A stretch of DNA of 60,854 bases from JACCYQ01 sp036675565 (GCA_036675565.1 JAKFER010000060.1:1-60854); one strand, 5' to 3'. Shown: positions 33,783 to 43,608, numbered from the stretch's first letter. The notes: a model not told the origin generated them from the sequence alone. Made by a program: numbers and translations.

Positions 33783-35336
33783 ATGCTAACTGCTCCGGTT
33801 CAAAAATTCAGGCCTTATTGGCCTGTTATTTTAATACTTGTTGCCATCAAACTGTTGCTGCCGGTTTTATTGCAACATGAAATGTATGAATTGCAACGTG
33901 ATGAATACCTGTATTATCAACAGGGACAACACCTGTCTGCAGGTTTTCTCGAAAATCCGCCCCTGATCGCTTTTTTAGGATCTGTTACAGGCTGGATGGG
34001 CGGAGCGGAATGGATGCTTAAATTGTGGCCCTTATTTTTTGGTGCGCTAACGGTGATCCTCACCTGCTTAATTACCGCTGAATTTGGTGGCAACCGTTTT
34101 GCTCAATTCTTAGCGGGACTCGGTATCCTGACCGGCGCTTACATGCGGATGCATTATTTATTTCAACCCAACTTCCTGGATATTTTTTCTTGGACGCTGG
34201 TGCTGTATTTTTTACTTCGTTATATTAATACAAACCAAAATCATTTTTTGTACCTGTTGGGGATCGCAACCGCTATTGGCTGGTATAGTAAATATTCCGT
34301 TTTATTCCTGGCAGTTGCCATTGCTGTATCCGTCTTACTGACCAGGCATCGAGGACTGATCACAAACAAACACCTTTATTTGAGTGTTGGATTATTGCTG
34401 CTATTGATACTTCCTAATATCTATTGGCAGTACACGCATAATTGGCCCTTGTTTCATCATATGGATGAATTGCAGGCAACCCAGTTAAAGTTCCTGTCAC
34501 CACTTGATTTTATTAAGGACCAATTCCTTTACCTGTTACCAGTGGTATTTGTATGGATTGCAGGCCTTTTATGGGTATTTAAAACAAGACCGTATGCCGT
34601 TTTTGGATGGACTTATATATTGGTCATTCTATTACTCTTGGCCGGAAGTGGTAAAAGTTATTATGCAATGGGTATTTATCCTATGCTTTTGGCAGCCGGA
34701 GGCGTGGCCATTGAAAGATTTACATTAAGGTATACATGGCTTCGCATAGCCCTGCCTGTTATTGTCATATTATTAACGCTTCCGTTTGTACCTATGCTCC
34801 TGCCTCTTTGGGAACCTCCAAAACTGGCAGCATTCTATAAACAGTATGATGTTGAAAAAACAGGATTGCTTAAATGGGAAGACCAGGAAAATCATGCCTT
34901 ACCACAGGATTTTGCAGATATGCTGGGGTGGAAGGAATTAACAGCGAAAACGGAAAATTTTTATCAATCACTCCCCGATAGTATTCAGAAAGATGCTATC
35001 ATTTTTGCAGATAGTTACGGACAGGCGGGAGCATTAAAATTTTATAGTAAGGATGAAAGCTTCCAGTCAAAAGTTTATTCAGATAACGGTTCCAACTTAT
35101 TATGGATCCCTGACGATTTTAATTTTAAACATATTATTGTAATCGACCGGAATAAACCAAAGGCCAATAATGAAATTTTCAACCGCTTTGAAAAATTTAC
35201 TTTTGTTGATTCCGTAGCCAATCAATATTCCAGGCAGTTGGGTGATAAGATATTTTTTTACCAGGGTGCTGATCCGGAAGCATCGAAAATGGCTTCCATG
35301 GAATTACAGCAAATGAAGAAAAAGTTTTCCCGTTGA
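33783..35336 (+). CDS. PMT/ArnT-like membrane glycosyltransferase (GT39/GT83 type)
   Basis: 517 residues. The first ~330 residues contain about ten membrane helices. The large first loop has the acidic motif of the family: MYELQRDEYLYYQQGQHLS, then FLENPPLIAFLGSVTG. The C-terminal 180 residues are a soluble domain (QKDAIIFADSYGQAGALKFY, WIPDDFNFKHIIVID). Such enzymes move sugars from lipid-linked donors outside the inner membrane; the acceptor is unknown. It starts 26 bases after gltX and ends 3 bases before the convergent aldo/keto reductase gene. Confidence 0.88.
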   Translation: MLTAPVQKFRPYWPVILILVAIKLLLPVLLQHEMYELQRDEYLYYQQGQHLSAGFLENPPLIAFLGSVTGWMGGAEWMLKLWPLFFGALTVILTCLITAEFGGNRFAQFLAGLGILTGAYMRMHYLFQPNFLDIFSWTLVLYFLLRYINTNQNHFLYLLGIATAIGWYSKYSVLFLAVAIAVSVLLTRHRGLITNKHLYLSVGLLLLLILPNIYWQYTHNWPLFHHMDELQATQLKFLSPLDFIKDQFLYLLPVVFVWIAGLLWVFKTRPYAVFGWTYILVILLLLAGSGKSYYAMGIYPMLLAAGGVAIERFTLRYTWLRIALPVIVILLTLPFVPMLLPLWEPPKLAAFYKQYDVEKTGLLKWEDQENHALPQDFADMLGWKELTAKTENFYQSLPDSIQKDAIIFADSYGQAGALKFYSKDESFQSKVYSDNGSNLLWIPDDFNFKHIIVIDRNKPKANNEIFNRFEKFTFVDSVANQYSRQLGDKIFFYQGADPEASKMASMELQQMKKKFSR

Positions 35337-35339
35337 TCC

Positions 35340-36332
35340 TCAACCTTGTTTTTCCATCATCTCCAAAACGGGTTTCCATTGTTCATTGGCCATTTGCAAT
35401 AACCGTTGCTGATCTTTTGCAGAAAGCTTTTTTAATCCGGAAGTATTTTGTTTTACATGCTCCGGCGTCCGGATTCCTGGTATTACTGTACTAACTTCTT
35501 TGCAGGATAATATGAAACTTAAAGCGAGGGAAGTCTTAGAAATTTGTTCTTCATCTAAAATGGGCCAAATATCCTGGTTCAACACTTTTAAAGTGGCGGT
35601 TATAATTTCAGGTGTAAGCCGGAAACTTCTATGATCATTTTTATCAAAGGTTGTTCCCGGTGTGATCTTGCCCGTTAGTAAACCAAATTGCAATGGCATC
35701 CGGGCGATAATACCATAACCTGCAGCAGCGGATTGCTGCATGATTTTGTATGCTCTTTGGTTCATTAAATTAAATACCAATTGAAATCCATGTCCCCATT
35801 TATTTTTTATCATCAACTCCGCTTCGGGAGCAGGATTGAATGTGTTTAATGATAATCCCCAATACCTGATTTTCCCTTGTTTTTCCAACAACTGCATGGC
35901 CTCAATGCATTCTCCATGCTCTAAATGATTTAGTCTGGCTGAATGCAACTGGTAATAATCAATAACATCCCTTTTTAAACGACGCAGGCTTTTATCGCAG
36001 GCCTCAATGATATAATCTTTTGAATAATCCAAAACAATTTTCTGTTCAACTTCCCGGTGCCCCACTTTGGTGGCAATGATGGCTTCTTTGTGCCCTTTTA
36101 AAACTTTGCCAATCAAATCTTCTGAATGACCCAAACCATAAAAATCAGCCGTATCAAAAAAATTTATTCCTGCATCCAATGCAGCATGAATGGCTTTAAC
36201 AGATAAGTTGTCATCTGCAGGTCCCCACCCAATGGGCGTATCTCCTACTTTTGCATCGCCACCGATGGCCCATGCACCAAAACCAATTTCACTTACCTGC
36301 AGATCCGTATTTCCAAATTTTCTGTAGTTCAT
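35340..36332 (-). CDS. Aldo/keto reductase
   Basis: 330 residues. The TIM-barrel pattern of AKR is clear: MNYRKFGNTDLQVSEIGFGA, NFFDTADFYGLGHSEDLIG with the catalytic Asp and Tyr, AIIATKVGH with the Lys, DVIDYYQLHSARL with the His, and near the end VIPGIRTPEHVKQN that contacts NADP(H). Substrate unknown; the type is related to YajO/general stress AKRs. It is divergent from the B12-binding gene with only 57 bases between them. Confidence 0.95.
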   Translation of the reverse strand: MNYRKFGNTDLQVSEIGFGAWAIGGDAKVGDTPIGWGPADDNLSVKAIHAALDAGINFFDTADFYGLGHSEDLIGKVLKGHKEAIIATKVGHREVEQKIVLDYSKDYIIEACDKSLRRLKRDVIDYYQLHSARLNHLEHGECIEAMQLLEKQGKIRYWGLSLNTFNPAPEAELMIKNKWGHGFQLVFNLMNQRAYKIMQQSAAAGYGIIARMPLQFGLLTGKITPGTTFDKNDHRSFRLTPEIITATLKVLNQDIWPILDEEQISKTSLALSFILSCKEVSTVIPGIRTPEHVKQNTSGLKKLSAKDQQRLLQMANEQWKPVLEMMEKQG

Positions 36333-36389
36333 ACCTAAATTTACACAGTGTAGAACTAACTTGTATTTTTACCAACATAATTTTCCTGA

Positions 36390-36809
36390 ATGACAAATGA
36401 AATTAAAAGGCCGATACGTGTATTAGTGGCAAAGGTTGGGTTAGATGGGCATGACCGAGGCGCTAAAGTGATTGCAACTTCTTTAAGAGATGCCGGCATG
36501 GAAGTTATTTACACCGGTTTGCGGCAAACACCGGAAATGGTTGTAAACAGTGCATTGCAGGAAGATGTGGATGCGATTGGTGTAAGTATTTTGAGCGGGG
36601 CCCATATGACGGTATTTAAAAAAATTATTCAATTGATGAAGGAAAAAGAAATGGATGATGTTTTGCTCACGGGTGGCGGTATCATACCTGATGCAGACAT
36701 GAAAGAGCTGAATGAAATGGGTGTTGGAAAATTATTTCCTCCTGGCACAACGACCACAGTTATTGCAGACTATATTAAGAACTGGGTAAAAGAAAACCGT
36801 TCTTTCTGA
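36390..36809 (+). CDS. Cobalamin-binding small subunit of methylmalonyl-CoA-type mutase
   Basis: 139 residues, consisting of just the B12-binding Rossmann domain: VLVAKVGLDGHDRGAKVIAT with the DxHxxG motif (His supplies the lower cobalt ligand), SILSGAHMTVFKKII and LLTGGGIIPD. This is the C-terminal domain of methylmalonyl-CoA mutase made as a separate protein. The large catalytic subunit is not in the window. It is followed after 37 bases by an enoyl-CoA hydratase gene; methylmalonyl-CoA epimerase is 16 kb away. Acts in propionyl-CoA/succinyl-CoA conversion. Confidence 0.92.
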   Translation: MTNEIKRPIRVLVAKVGLDGHDRGAKVIATSLRDAGMEVIYTGLRQTPEMVVNSALQEDVDAIGVSILSGAHMTVFKKIIQLMKEKEMDDVLLTGGGIIPDADMKELNEMGVGKLFPPGTTTTVIADYIKNWVKENRSF

Positions 36810-36846
36810 TTCTTTAAATAAATTCTTCTTCCAAAAAATATTCTAA

Positions 36847-37617
36847 ATGTATACCACACTACTCACATCTACTGAAAACAACATTCTAACGATCACCATT
36901 AACCGTCCCGAAAAATTAAATGCATTGAACCAGCAGGTTATGGAAGAACTGGGAAGGGCTATTGATGAAGCGGAAAATGATTCACAGGTACGTTCAGTAA
37001 TCATTACCGGCGCTGGCGAAAAAGCTTTTGTAGCAGGTGCGGATATCAAAGAATTTTTAGCGGTATCAGAAGGTGAAAAACTGGCAAAAAAAGGACAGGA
37101 TATTTTTTTTAAGATTGGAAACGCATCAAAACCGGTAGTGGCAGCTGTTAACGGGTTTGCACTTGGAGGCGGCTGCGAGTTAGCTATGGCCTGTCATTTC
37201 AGGCTTGCTTCTGAAAATGCGAAGTTTGGACAGCCGGAAGTAAACCTGGGATTGATACCAGGCTATGGTGGCACACAAAGATTAACACAGCTCATTGGTA
37301 AGGGCCGTGCCATGGAGTTGCTGTTAACCGGTAATATGCTGGATGCTGCTACTGCACTGCAATACGGACTGGTTAATTATGTAGTTCCGGCAAATGAGCT
37401 TATGTCCCGCACTAAATCATTACTTGAAGTGATCAATCAAAAAGCGCCTATTGCTATCCGTGAATGTATCAGGGCGGTTAACGCCGTGCATGATCCATCC
37501 AAAAAAGGATTTGAAGAGGAAGCAAAGAGTTTTGGAATTACCTTCATTACAGATGACATGAAGGAAGGGGTTTCAGCATTTATGGAAAAAAGAAAGGCGG
37601 CATTTACGGGAAAATGA
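36847..37617 (+). CDS. Enoyl-CoA hydratase/isomerase
   Basis: 256 residues of the crotonase superfamily. The oxyanion-hole motifs are GAGEKAFVAGADIKEFL (about 57-73) and NGFALGGGCELAMACHFRLA, with a catalytic Glu in GGCELA; a second Glu lies in FGQPEVNLGLIPGYGGTQRL. Both Glu residues fit a true hydratase acting on short enoyl-CoA. It probably shares an operon with the B12-binding gene 37 bases upstream, linking fatty-acid or branched amino acid breakdown with methylmalonyl-CoA. A good hairpin terminator follows at 37706. Confidence 0.95.
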   Translation: MYTTLLTSTENNILTITINRPEKLNALNQQVMEELGRAIDEAENDSQVRSVIITGAGEKAFVAGADIKEFLAVSEGEKLAKKGQDIFFKIGNASKPVVAAVNGFALGGGCELAMACHFRLASENAKFGQPEVNLGLIPGYGGTQRLTQLIGKGRAMELLLTGNMLDAATALQYGLVNYVVPANELMSRTKSLLEVINQKAPIAIRECIRAVNAVHDPSKKGFEEEAKSFGITFITDDMKEGVSAFMEKRKAAFTGK

Positions 37618-37705
37618 TCATCACTGCATGTTTAGCTTTTAATATTTAATGAATCGAGTCGCATAAGATCAACCTTGATAAGATCTCCACTTAATCAATG
37701 TTTAC

Positions 37706-37731
37706 GCCCAATTAATCAATTGGGCTTTATT
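37706..37731 (+). terminator. Rho-independent terminator after the enoyl-CoA hydratase gene
   Basis: Perfect 8-bp stem GCCCAATT / AATTGGGC with loop AATC, followed by TTTATTT. It lies 89 bases after the stop codon. Confidence 0.75.
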
Positions 37732-37866
37732 TCACTGTTACCTGCATTTAATTTCATACAGTGTTATTTCAACACCAATAAAGCAGTTAAATTAACGGCT
37801 TTTAAATATTACTGCGCAGTAATTATAACACTATCAAAACCATTTTTAATCATTAAAAAAATAAAA

Positions 37867-38385
37867 ATGAAAAAGTATTGTTTTATACTTGCCTGCATGG
37901 CATTGATTATTGGATTTACTGCATGTACTAAATCAATAACAAATGAAGATGATCAATTAATGATCAGCTCATCGGCAAAAAAAACTGAAAAACAATTGCC
38001 TATAAAAGGAACTTACACTACTTCAGCCAGGATATTAGTGGGCCCTCCAATAATGCAACAAGAAATTACAGGTTATGGAGAATCTTCTCATTTAGGCCGT
38101 AGCATGTTTATCGCTTACCCAACAATTTATTTTACTACACCACCGCCATTTAATAATTCTGGCACGGCTGTTTTTAAGGCTGCCAATGGAGATGAATTTT
38201 ACACCACTTTTACCGGCACAGTAACACCAAATCCCCAGGGTTCAAATACAGTAGTAATGGATCATATAATAACGGGAGGTAAGGGAAGATTTAAACAGGC
38301 AACCGGCAATTTTACTGGTTTTACAATCGCCATTCCTGGACATACAGAAGGCACTATTACTTACGAGGGAACCATATCATACTAA
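37867..38385 (+). CDS. Lipoprotein with a beta-barrel-like domain, paralogue of the one at 21143-21790
   Basis: 172 residues from ATG 37867; the frame is open upstream to 37675 but the signal peptide MKKYCFILACMALIIGFTAC starts here, with the lipid Cys at 20. The mature part has GTYTTSARILVGPP, SHLGRSMFIAYPTIYF, then ITGGKGRFKQATGNFTGFTI. The 'GGxGKFxxATGNF' motif and a shared 'LGKS/LGRS' block mark it as a relative of the protein at 21143-21790. Function unknown. A hairpin follows, before the sensor kinase gene. Confidence 0.75.
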   Translation: MKKYCFILACMALIIGFTACTKSITNEDDQLMISSSAKKTEKQLPIKGTYTTSARILVGPPIMQQEITGYGESSHLGRSMFIAYPTIYFTTPPPFNNSGTAVFKAANGDEFYTTFTGTVTPNPQGSNTVVMDHIITGGKGRFKQATGNFTGFTIAIPGHTEGTITYEGTISY

Positions 38386-38395
38386 ATGAAAATAC

Positions 38396-38424
38396 GTTTG
38401 ACCTGGTTTATTGCCGGGTCAAAC
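38396..38424 (+). terminator. Hairpin between the lipoprotein gene and the sensor kinase gene
   Basis: An 11-bp stem (GTTTGACCTGG / CCGGGTCAAAC, one T-G pair) with loop TTTATTG. The following sequence is AT-rich but has no long T run, so it may be a weak terminator or an attenuator. Confidence 0.5.
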
Positions 38425-38461
38425 ATATTCCTATTATTTCCAACAGATAAAAGTAAATTTA

Positions 38462-40585
38462 ATGGGAATTGGAAAAAGTCCATTTATGTGCTTTCGACCA
38501 TTAATCATCATCCTTTTAATGTCGATGCAATCTTTTGCACAAACGTCCCAGGTTAATGAATTAAAAGAATCATTGTCTGGATTAAAAGGAATTTCAAAGG
38601 CTGATTGCCTTAATAAGATAAGCGAGCATTTTATTTATCATTTTATCCATTCGGATTCAGCTCTCCTGTATGCAAGGTCAGCTTACGCAGAATCTAAAAA
38701 AATAAATTATGAAAAGGGCAAAGGCTTATCCCTTCTTTTGCAAGCCGAAACGTTGGGGAAGCTTTTAGGAAACCTGGATAGTATGATTATCCTTTGTAAA
38801 CTGGCATTATTGGAACTTCAAAACCCAGTAAATATTTCTTTACAATCAACTGCATACCGGTTACTTGGATCTGCATATACATTGAATGGACAAACAAAGG
38901 AAGCTGATACAGCCTTGAAACATGCACTGGAAACCGCTCATCAATCTGGAGATAAAACTTCAATTGGCTGGGCTCACCAGGCAATCGGGTTTAAATATGC
39001 AAAAAAAGGAACTTACTGGAAGGCTTTTGAAAACTTAATAGAATCTCAAATGATCGGTAAGCAGGTAAATGATTCATTCCTGACTGCAATATCTCTTGCT
39101 TTTATCGCCAGGTCTTTTAACTATTCTGGCGATGCAAAAAATGCATTGCGATATTACCATGAGTTTCTTTCCTATTGTAATAATTCATTTATTTTTTTAT
39201 GGCCTCATTTACAGGATATCGGTTATGCTTACCTGCAATTGAATCTTGTTGATTCCGCTATTTATTTCCAGGAAAAACATAAACATGATTTATCAATCAT
39301 AACCCAGGACAAAGCGGTCCAGGAAAAATTCAATGACTGGATGATGTTTGATTTTAGTCATTATGCTAAGTTGAATAATAAGGAATACGAAAAGGTATTG
39401 CAACATTTTTTGCCAAGGATTGAAAAAATAAAAAAAAGTGAAGATAAGATTGTGCTTATGCATGCTCAATTAATGATGGCAAAGGCTTATGAAGGGAAAA
39501 CTGAATTTAATAAAGCATTAATGTATGCCCGTCAACTAAGCCAAAACAGTGACCGGGCCTCAAACAACTATTTTAAAAAAGAAGCTCATTTATTGATGTC
39601 ATCTCTTTTTGAAAAACTCAAAAATACGGACAGCGCATATCATTATTTCAGGCTATATACTATAATGAAAGATTCTATCGACAAAGAACAGTTTACTTTA
39701 AGAACGGCTCTTTATACAGCTTCAGAAGAATCGGCGGCCAGGATGGAAATCCTGGAAAAAGAAAATCAAAATAAGCAGGATGAATTAGCAATAAAGGAAA
39801 TACAATTACAAAAACAATCCCAGCAAAAAAATTTCCTTTTTATTAGCCTGGGTGTTATTATTCTTATTGCAACATTAATCTTCCGCAACATTTTATTAAA
39901 AAGGAAGAATGAAAAGTTGAAAAATGCACAGGAGCATTCAGCATTAAAAAGAAAAGCATTAGAGCTGGAAATGCAGGCATTAAGAGCACAAATGAATCCA
40001 CATTTTATCTTTAATTGCCTCAGTGCCATTGACAACCTGGTACAAACCAACCAGGCAGATAAAGCCACATCATACCTGTCACGATTTGCTAAACTGATTC
40101 GTTCGGTACTTGACAGTTCAAAGAATAACCTGGTTTCATTTCAACGAGATTTTGAAACATTAAAACTTTACCTTGAAATGGAAAAATTTCGTTGTAATAA
40201 TAAATTCAATTACAATCTTATTGTTGATGAAAAATTAATGAATGGTGATTATAAAGTTCCTCCAATGATCATACAGCCATTTGTTGAAAATGCCATTCAT
40301 CATGGCTTACTGAATAAACAGGATAATGACCGGCAACTGGATATCTCTGCCGAACTACAGAATGATCAGATCGTTTATTATGTTTCTGATAATGGTATCG
40401 GTCGAAAACAGGCTGCAGAATTAAAAGCCATAAACAAACCGGATCAAAAATCTTATGGAATAGATATAACCCGGGAACGCATCAGTCTCTATAATAAAAA
40501 TGGGACCAACGATATTGAAATTATTGATCTTGAAGAGGAAGGAATTTGTTTGGGAACCAAAGCCATGGTCAGGATAAACAGCTAA
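38462..40585 (+). CDS. LytS-type sensor histidine kinase with TPR repeats
   Basis: 707 residues from ATG 38462, where the signal peptide (MGIGKSPFMCFRPLIIILLM, ending SFAQ) starts. Residues about 20-400 are periplasmic TPR-like repeats (KGLSLLLQAETLGKLLG, QTKEADTALKHALETAHQSG). A coiled coil, one membrane helix (FLFISLGVIILIATLIF) and the kinase core follow: QMNPHFIFNCLSAIDNLVQT with the phospho-His, and PPMIIQPFVENAIHHGLLNK, the N box. The partner regulator starts 17 bases after the stop. The TPR sensor points to a protein or peptide ligand, but that is inference. Confidence 0.93.
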   Translation: MGIGKSPFMCFRPLIIILLMSMQSFAQTSQVNELKESLSGLKGISKADCLNKISEHFIYHFIHSDSALLYARSAYAESKKINYEKGKGLSLLLQAETLGKLLGNLDSMIILCKLALLELQNPVNISLQSTAYRLLGSAYTLNGQTKEADTALKHALETAHQSGDKTSIGWAHQAIGFKYAKKGTYWKAFENLIESQMIGKQVNDSFLTAISLAFIARSFNYSGDAKNALRYYHEFLSYCNNSFIFLWPHLQDIGYAYLQLNLVDSAIYFQEKHKHDLSIITQDKAVQEKFNDWMMFDFSHYAKLNNKEYEKVLQHFLPRIEKIKKSEDKIVLMHAQLMMAKAYEGKTEFNKALMYARQLSQNSDRASNNYFKKEAHLLMSSLFEKLKNTDSAYHYFRLYTIMKDSIDKEQFTLRTALYTASEESAARMEILEKENQNKQDELAIKEIQLQKQSQQKNFLFISLGVIILIATLIFRNILLKRKNEKLKNAQEHSALKRKALELEMQALRAQMNPHFIFNCLSAIDNLVQTNQADKATSYLSRFAKLIRSVLDSSKNNLVSFQRDFETLKLYLEMEKFRCNNKFNYNLIVDEKLMNGDYKVPPMIIQPFVENAIHHGLLNKQDNDRQLDISAELQNDQIVYYVSDNGIGRKQAAELKAINKPDQKSYGIDITRERISLYNKNGTNDIEIIDLEEEGICLGTKAMVRINS

Positions 40586-40602
40586 TTAATCCAAATACAA
40601 AA

Positions 40603-41343
40603 ATGCTAAAAGCAGTATTAATTGATGATGATGCAAGTAACCTGAGTGCAATGAGTGAAAAATTGAATAAACATTGTCCACAGGTAGAAATCATTGCGCT
40701 TTGTGATAATGCACAGGAAGGCATCCATACTATTGACAGCCTGCACCCCGACCTGGTTTTCCTGGATATTGAAATGCCGGTAATGAATGGATTTGTAATG
40801 TTACAGAAACTTAGCTATAAAGATTTCGAACTCATATTTGTTACAGCTTATGATCATTATGCTATCAAGGCCATCAGGTTTAGTGCATTGGATTACCTGG
40901 TAAAACCGGTGGATATAGATGATTTGAAATTAGCTGTTGCTAAAGCCGTGGATAATAAAAATAAACAAACGCCTGGTTTACAATTAGAACATTTGCTCGA
41001 ATGCCTGCAAAAAAAGCCACCCCGCCGTATTCCCATTCCAACTGCAGAAGGATTGCAATTTATTAACCTGGAAGATATTGTTTACCTCGAAGCAAGTAAC
41101 AACTACACCTATATTTTCCTGTCTTCCAATCAAAAATTTTTAGTTTGCCGTACATTAAAAGAATTTGAAGAACTGTTGCCGGCAGAAAATTTTGTACGTA
41201 TTCATCATTCACATATCATCAATAAATTTTACGTTGAAAAATATATACGCGGAGAAGGTGGTCAGGTAGTGATGCGCAATGGTATGGTGCTGGATGTTTC
41301 AAAAAGAAAAAAAACCGATTTCCTTCAGGCTATCGGTTATTGA
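40603..41343 (+). CDS. LytTR-family response regulator
   Basis: 246 residues from ATG 40603 (MLKAVLIDDDASNLSAMSEK). The receiver domain has the acidic pair, the phospho-acceptor LVFLDIEMPVMNG, the Thr in FVTAYDHY and the Lys in YLVKPVD. The LytTR DNA-binding domain is at about 145-245: GLQFINLEDIVYLEASNNYT, FLVCRTLKEFEELLPAENFV and RIHHSHIINKFYVEKYI. It is the partner of the TPR kinase. Its targets are unknown; the pair's own promoter region is one place to look. Confidence 0.95.
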   Translation: MLKAVLIDDDASNLSAMSEKLNKHCPQVEIIALCDNAQEGIHTIDSLHPDLVFLDIEMPVMNGFVMLQKLSYKDFELIFVTAYDHYAIKAIRFSALDYLVKPVDIDDLKLAVAKAVDNKNKQTPGLQLEHLLECLQKKPPRRIPIPTAEGLQFINLEDIVYLEASNNYTYIFLSSNQKFLVCRTLKEFEELLPAENFVRIHHSHIINKFYVEKYIRGEGGQVVMRNGMVLDVSKRKKTDFLQAIGY

Positions 41344-41364
41344 CGGGATGATTATTTGAAATAT

Positions 41365-41979
41365 TTAAAGCATTTCTTCCGGAAAAATCCGGATCACTTT
41401 TTCAAAACGACCCATATAATATTTTTCCAAAGGTGTTATCACTACTCCATTGGCTTTCCCTGAACTGGAGTGAATAAATTCCAGCAAACCATTTTTATTA
41501 GAAATTACCAAACCCATATGGCCCACAACACGGATGCTGCTATCCGTACCGGTAAATAAAATAAGATCGCCCGGTTTTGCATTTTGCAAATCAACAGTCT
41601 TTCCCATATTGGTAAAACCAACAGAAGAACGTGGCACCGCTATATCAAAATGATTAAAAATATAGGTGATGAAGCCGGAACAATCAAATCCCTGTGACGG
41701 GTCGACAGAAGCATATTTGTATGGAACATCAATCAATGTTTTAGCAAAAACTATCAATTCAGCAGGTCTTGTATTTCCCGTATTAATGGAATCATAAAAT
41801 GGTTGAGGATCCTCCCCGATAATTCCTGCATCACCGGTAAAAATGATATTACCCGTTGCATTTGAATCGGAGACTTCCTCATTCGCTTGTGTCCTGGTTT
41901 CAGAACTGCTGCAATACACCTGCAGAACGGTTAAAGGAATAACCAAAAAAAGTGCAGTAAATCTATTGATGCCTTTCAT
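41365..41979 (-). CDS. NlpC/P60-family lipoprotein (cell-wall peptidase)
   Basis: 204 residues from ATG 41979 (MKGINRFTALFLVIPLTVLQ, lipid Cys in VYCSS). The NlpC/P60 domain has the catalytic Cys in DPSQGFDCSGFITYIFNHF, the His in VVGHMGLVIS and a third residue in the FIHSSSG block. Typical conserved motif: PRSSVGFTNMGKTVDLQNAK, PGDLILFTG. Such enzymes cut peptide stems of peptidoglycan. An in-frame TTG at 42048 would add an unlikely leader. Convergent with the regulator gene and divergent from fumC. Confidence 0.93.
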   Translation of the reverse strand: MKGINRFTALFLVIPLTVLQVYCSSSETRTQANEEVSDSNATGNIIFTGDAGIIGEDPQPFYDSINTGNTRPAELIVFAKTLIDVPYKYASVDPSQGFDCSGFITYIFNHFDIAVPRSSVGFTNMGKTVDLQNAKPGDLILFTGTDSSIRVVGHMGLVISNKNGLLEFIHSSSGKANGVVITPLEKYYMGRFEKVIRIFPEEML

Positions 41980-42147
41980 TAATTTATTAATTGAACAATC
42001 ATATTTTAAATAATCATGCCCTCGTAAAATTGCTGATGCAATGTACAATCATGTCCAGATGAAAAGGTTGTTTAATGATACCTAATGCAAATCAGCTACC
42101 CATAATGTCAATTGGGTTAATTTCGCATTTTTAAAATTATCCCCAAT

Positions 42148-43551
42148 ATGAGTTACAGAATAGAAAAAGATACCATGGGTGAGGTTAAAGTACCCTCAGA
42201 GGCTTTATACGGCGCCCAGACACAACGCAGCATTGAAAATTTCAAAATTGCACAGGATATTAACCGGATGCCCAAAGAGATCATAGAAGCGTTCGCATAT
42301 TTAAAAAAAGCCGCAGCTATAACCAATTTTGAAGCAGGTGTATTAGCGAAAGAAAAAGCGGATATGATCGGTAAAGTATGTGACGAAATCATTGAAGGAC
42401 AGCACCGCGAATATTTCCCGCTTGTTGTTTGGCAAACCGGGAGTGGTACACAAAGTAATATGAACATGAATGAAGTTGTGGCATACCGGGGTCATGTGTT
42501 GAATGGTGGTCAATTGACTGACAAGGAAAAATTTCTTCATCCCAATGATGATGTCAACAAATCGCAATCATCAAATGATACATTTCCAACAGCGATGCAT
42601 ATTGCTGCTTATAAAATGCTGGTAGAGAATACTATTCCCGGGATTGAAAAACTGAGAGACACCTTATCTGCAAAAAGCAAAGAATTCATGAATGTGGTTA
42701 AAATCGGAAGAACCCATTTTATGGATGCCACTCCCCTTACACTGGGCCAGGAATTCAGCGGCTATGTGAGCCAGTTAAATCATGGACTAAAAGCTATTAA
42801 AAATACATTGGAACATTTATCGGAACTGGCACTGGGTGGAACCGCTGTTGGTACCGGCATTAACACACCGGAAAATTATTCAGAAAATGTGGCTGGGCAT
42901 ATTGCGAAATTGACTGGTCTTCCGTTCGTAACAGCAGCTAATAAATTTGAAGCATTGGCTGCACATGATGCCATCGTAGAATCGCATGGTGCTTTAAAAA
43001 CAGTTGCCGTAAGTTTAATGAAGATTGCCAATGATATCCGCATGCTTTCTTCCGGACCACGGTCAGGCATAGGCGAAATTCATATACCGGACAATGAACC
43101 CGGATCATCCATCATGCCGGGCAAAGTGAATCCAACCCAATGTGAAGCACTCACCATGATTGCTGCGCAGGTAATGGGTAATGATGTGGCCATCAGTATT
43201 GGCGGCGCCACGGGGCATTTTGAATTGAATGTTTTTAAACCGATGATGATTTATAATTTTTTACATAGCGCCAGGTTATTGGGTGAAGGCTGTGTAAGTT
43301 TTAATGATAAATGTGCGACAGGTATTGAAGCTATTGAAGCCAATATCAAAAAGCATGTTGACAATTCGCTGATGCTGGTAACGGCGCTGAATACCCGGAT
43401 TGGCTATTATAAAGCAGCTGAAATTGCCCAAAGAGCACATAAAGAAGGAACCACTTTAAAAGAAATGGCTGTAAAAACAGGTTATGTTACTCCAGAACAG
43501 TTCGATGAATGGGTAATCCCGTCGCAAATGGTAGGCAAAACGGACCTGTAA
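42148..43551 (+). CDS. fumC: Fumarate hydratase, class II
   Basis: 467 residues. FumC/aspartase superfamily: TMGEVKVPSEALYGAQTQRS at the start, WQTGSGTQSNMNMNEVVAYR, VNKSQSSNDTFPTAMHIAA, KIGRTHFMDATPLTLGQEFS, and the superfamily signature GSSIMPGKVNPTQCEAL (about 317-333). The 'TGSGTQSNMN' and 'EARPLTLGQE'-like blocks favour fumarase over aspartase. It converts fumarate and malate in the TCA cycle. It is a lone gene with its own terminator at 43582. Confidence 0.95.
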   Translation: MSYRIEKDTMGEVKVPSEALYGAQTQRSIENFKIAQDINRMPKEIIEAFAYLKKAAAITNFEAGVLAKEKADMIGKVCDEIIEGQHREYFPLVVWQTGSGTQSNMNMNEVVAYRGHVLNGGQLTDKEKFLHPNDDVNKSQSSNDTFPTAMHIAAYKMLVENTIPGIEKLRDTLSAKSKEFMNVVKIGRTHFMDATPLTLGQEFSGYVSQLNHGLKAIKNTLEHLSELALGGTAVGTGINTPENYSENVAGHIAKLTGLPFVTAANKFEALAAHDAIVESHGALKTVAVSLMKIANDIRMLSSGPRSGIGEIHIPDNEPGSSIMPGKVNPTQCEALTMIAAQVMGNDVAISIGGATGHFELNVFKPMMIYNFLHSARLLGEGCVSFNDKCATGIEAIEANIKKHVDNSLMLVTALNTRIGYYKAAEIAQRAHKEGTTLKEMAVKTGYVTPEQFDEWVIPSQMVGKTDL

Positions 43552-43581
43552 CAGGCAATTATTAATAAAAATAATGGCGTA

Positions 43582-43608
43582 AAAGAAGGCTCAAAGCCTT
43601 CTTTTTTA
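43582..43608 (+). terminator. Rho-independent terminator after fumC
   Basis: Stem AAAGAAGGC / GCCTTCTTT around TCAAA, followed by more T. It lies 30 bases after the stop codon. Confidence 0.9.
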
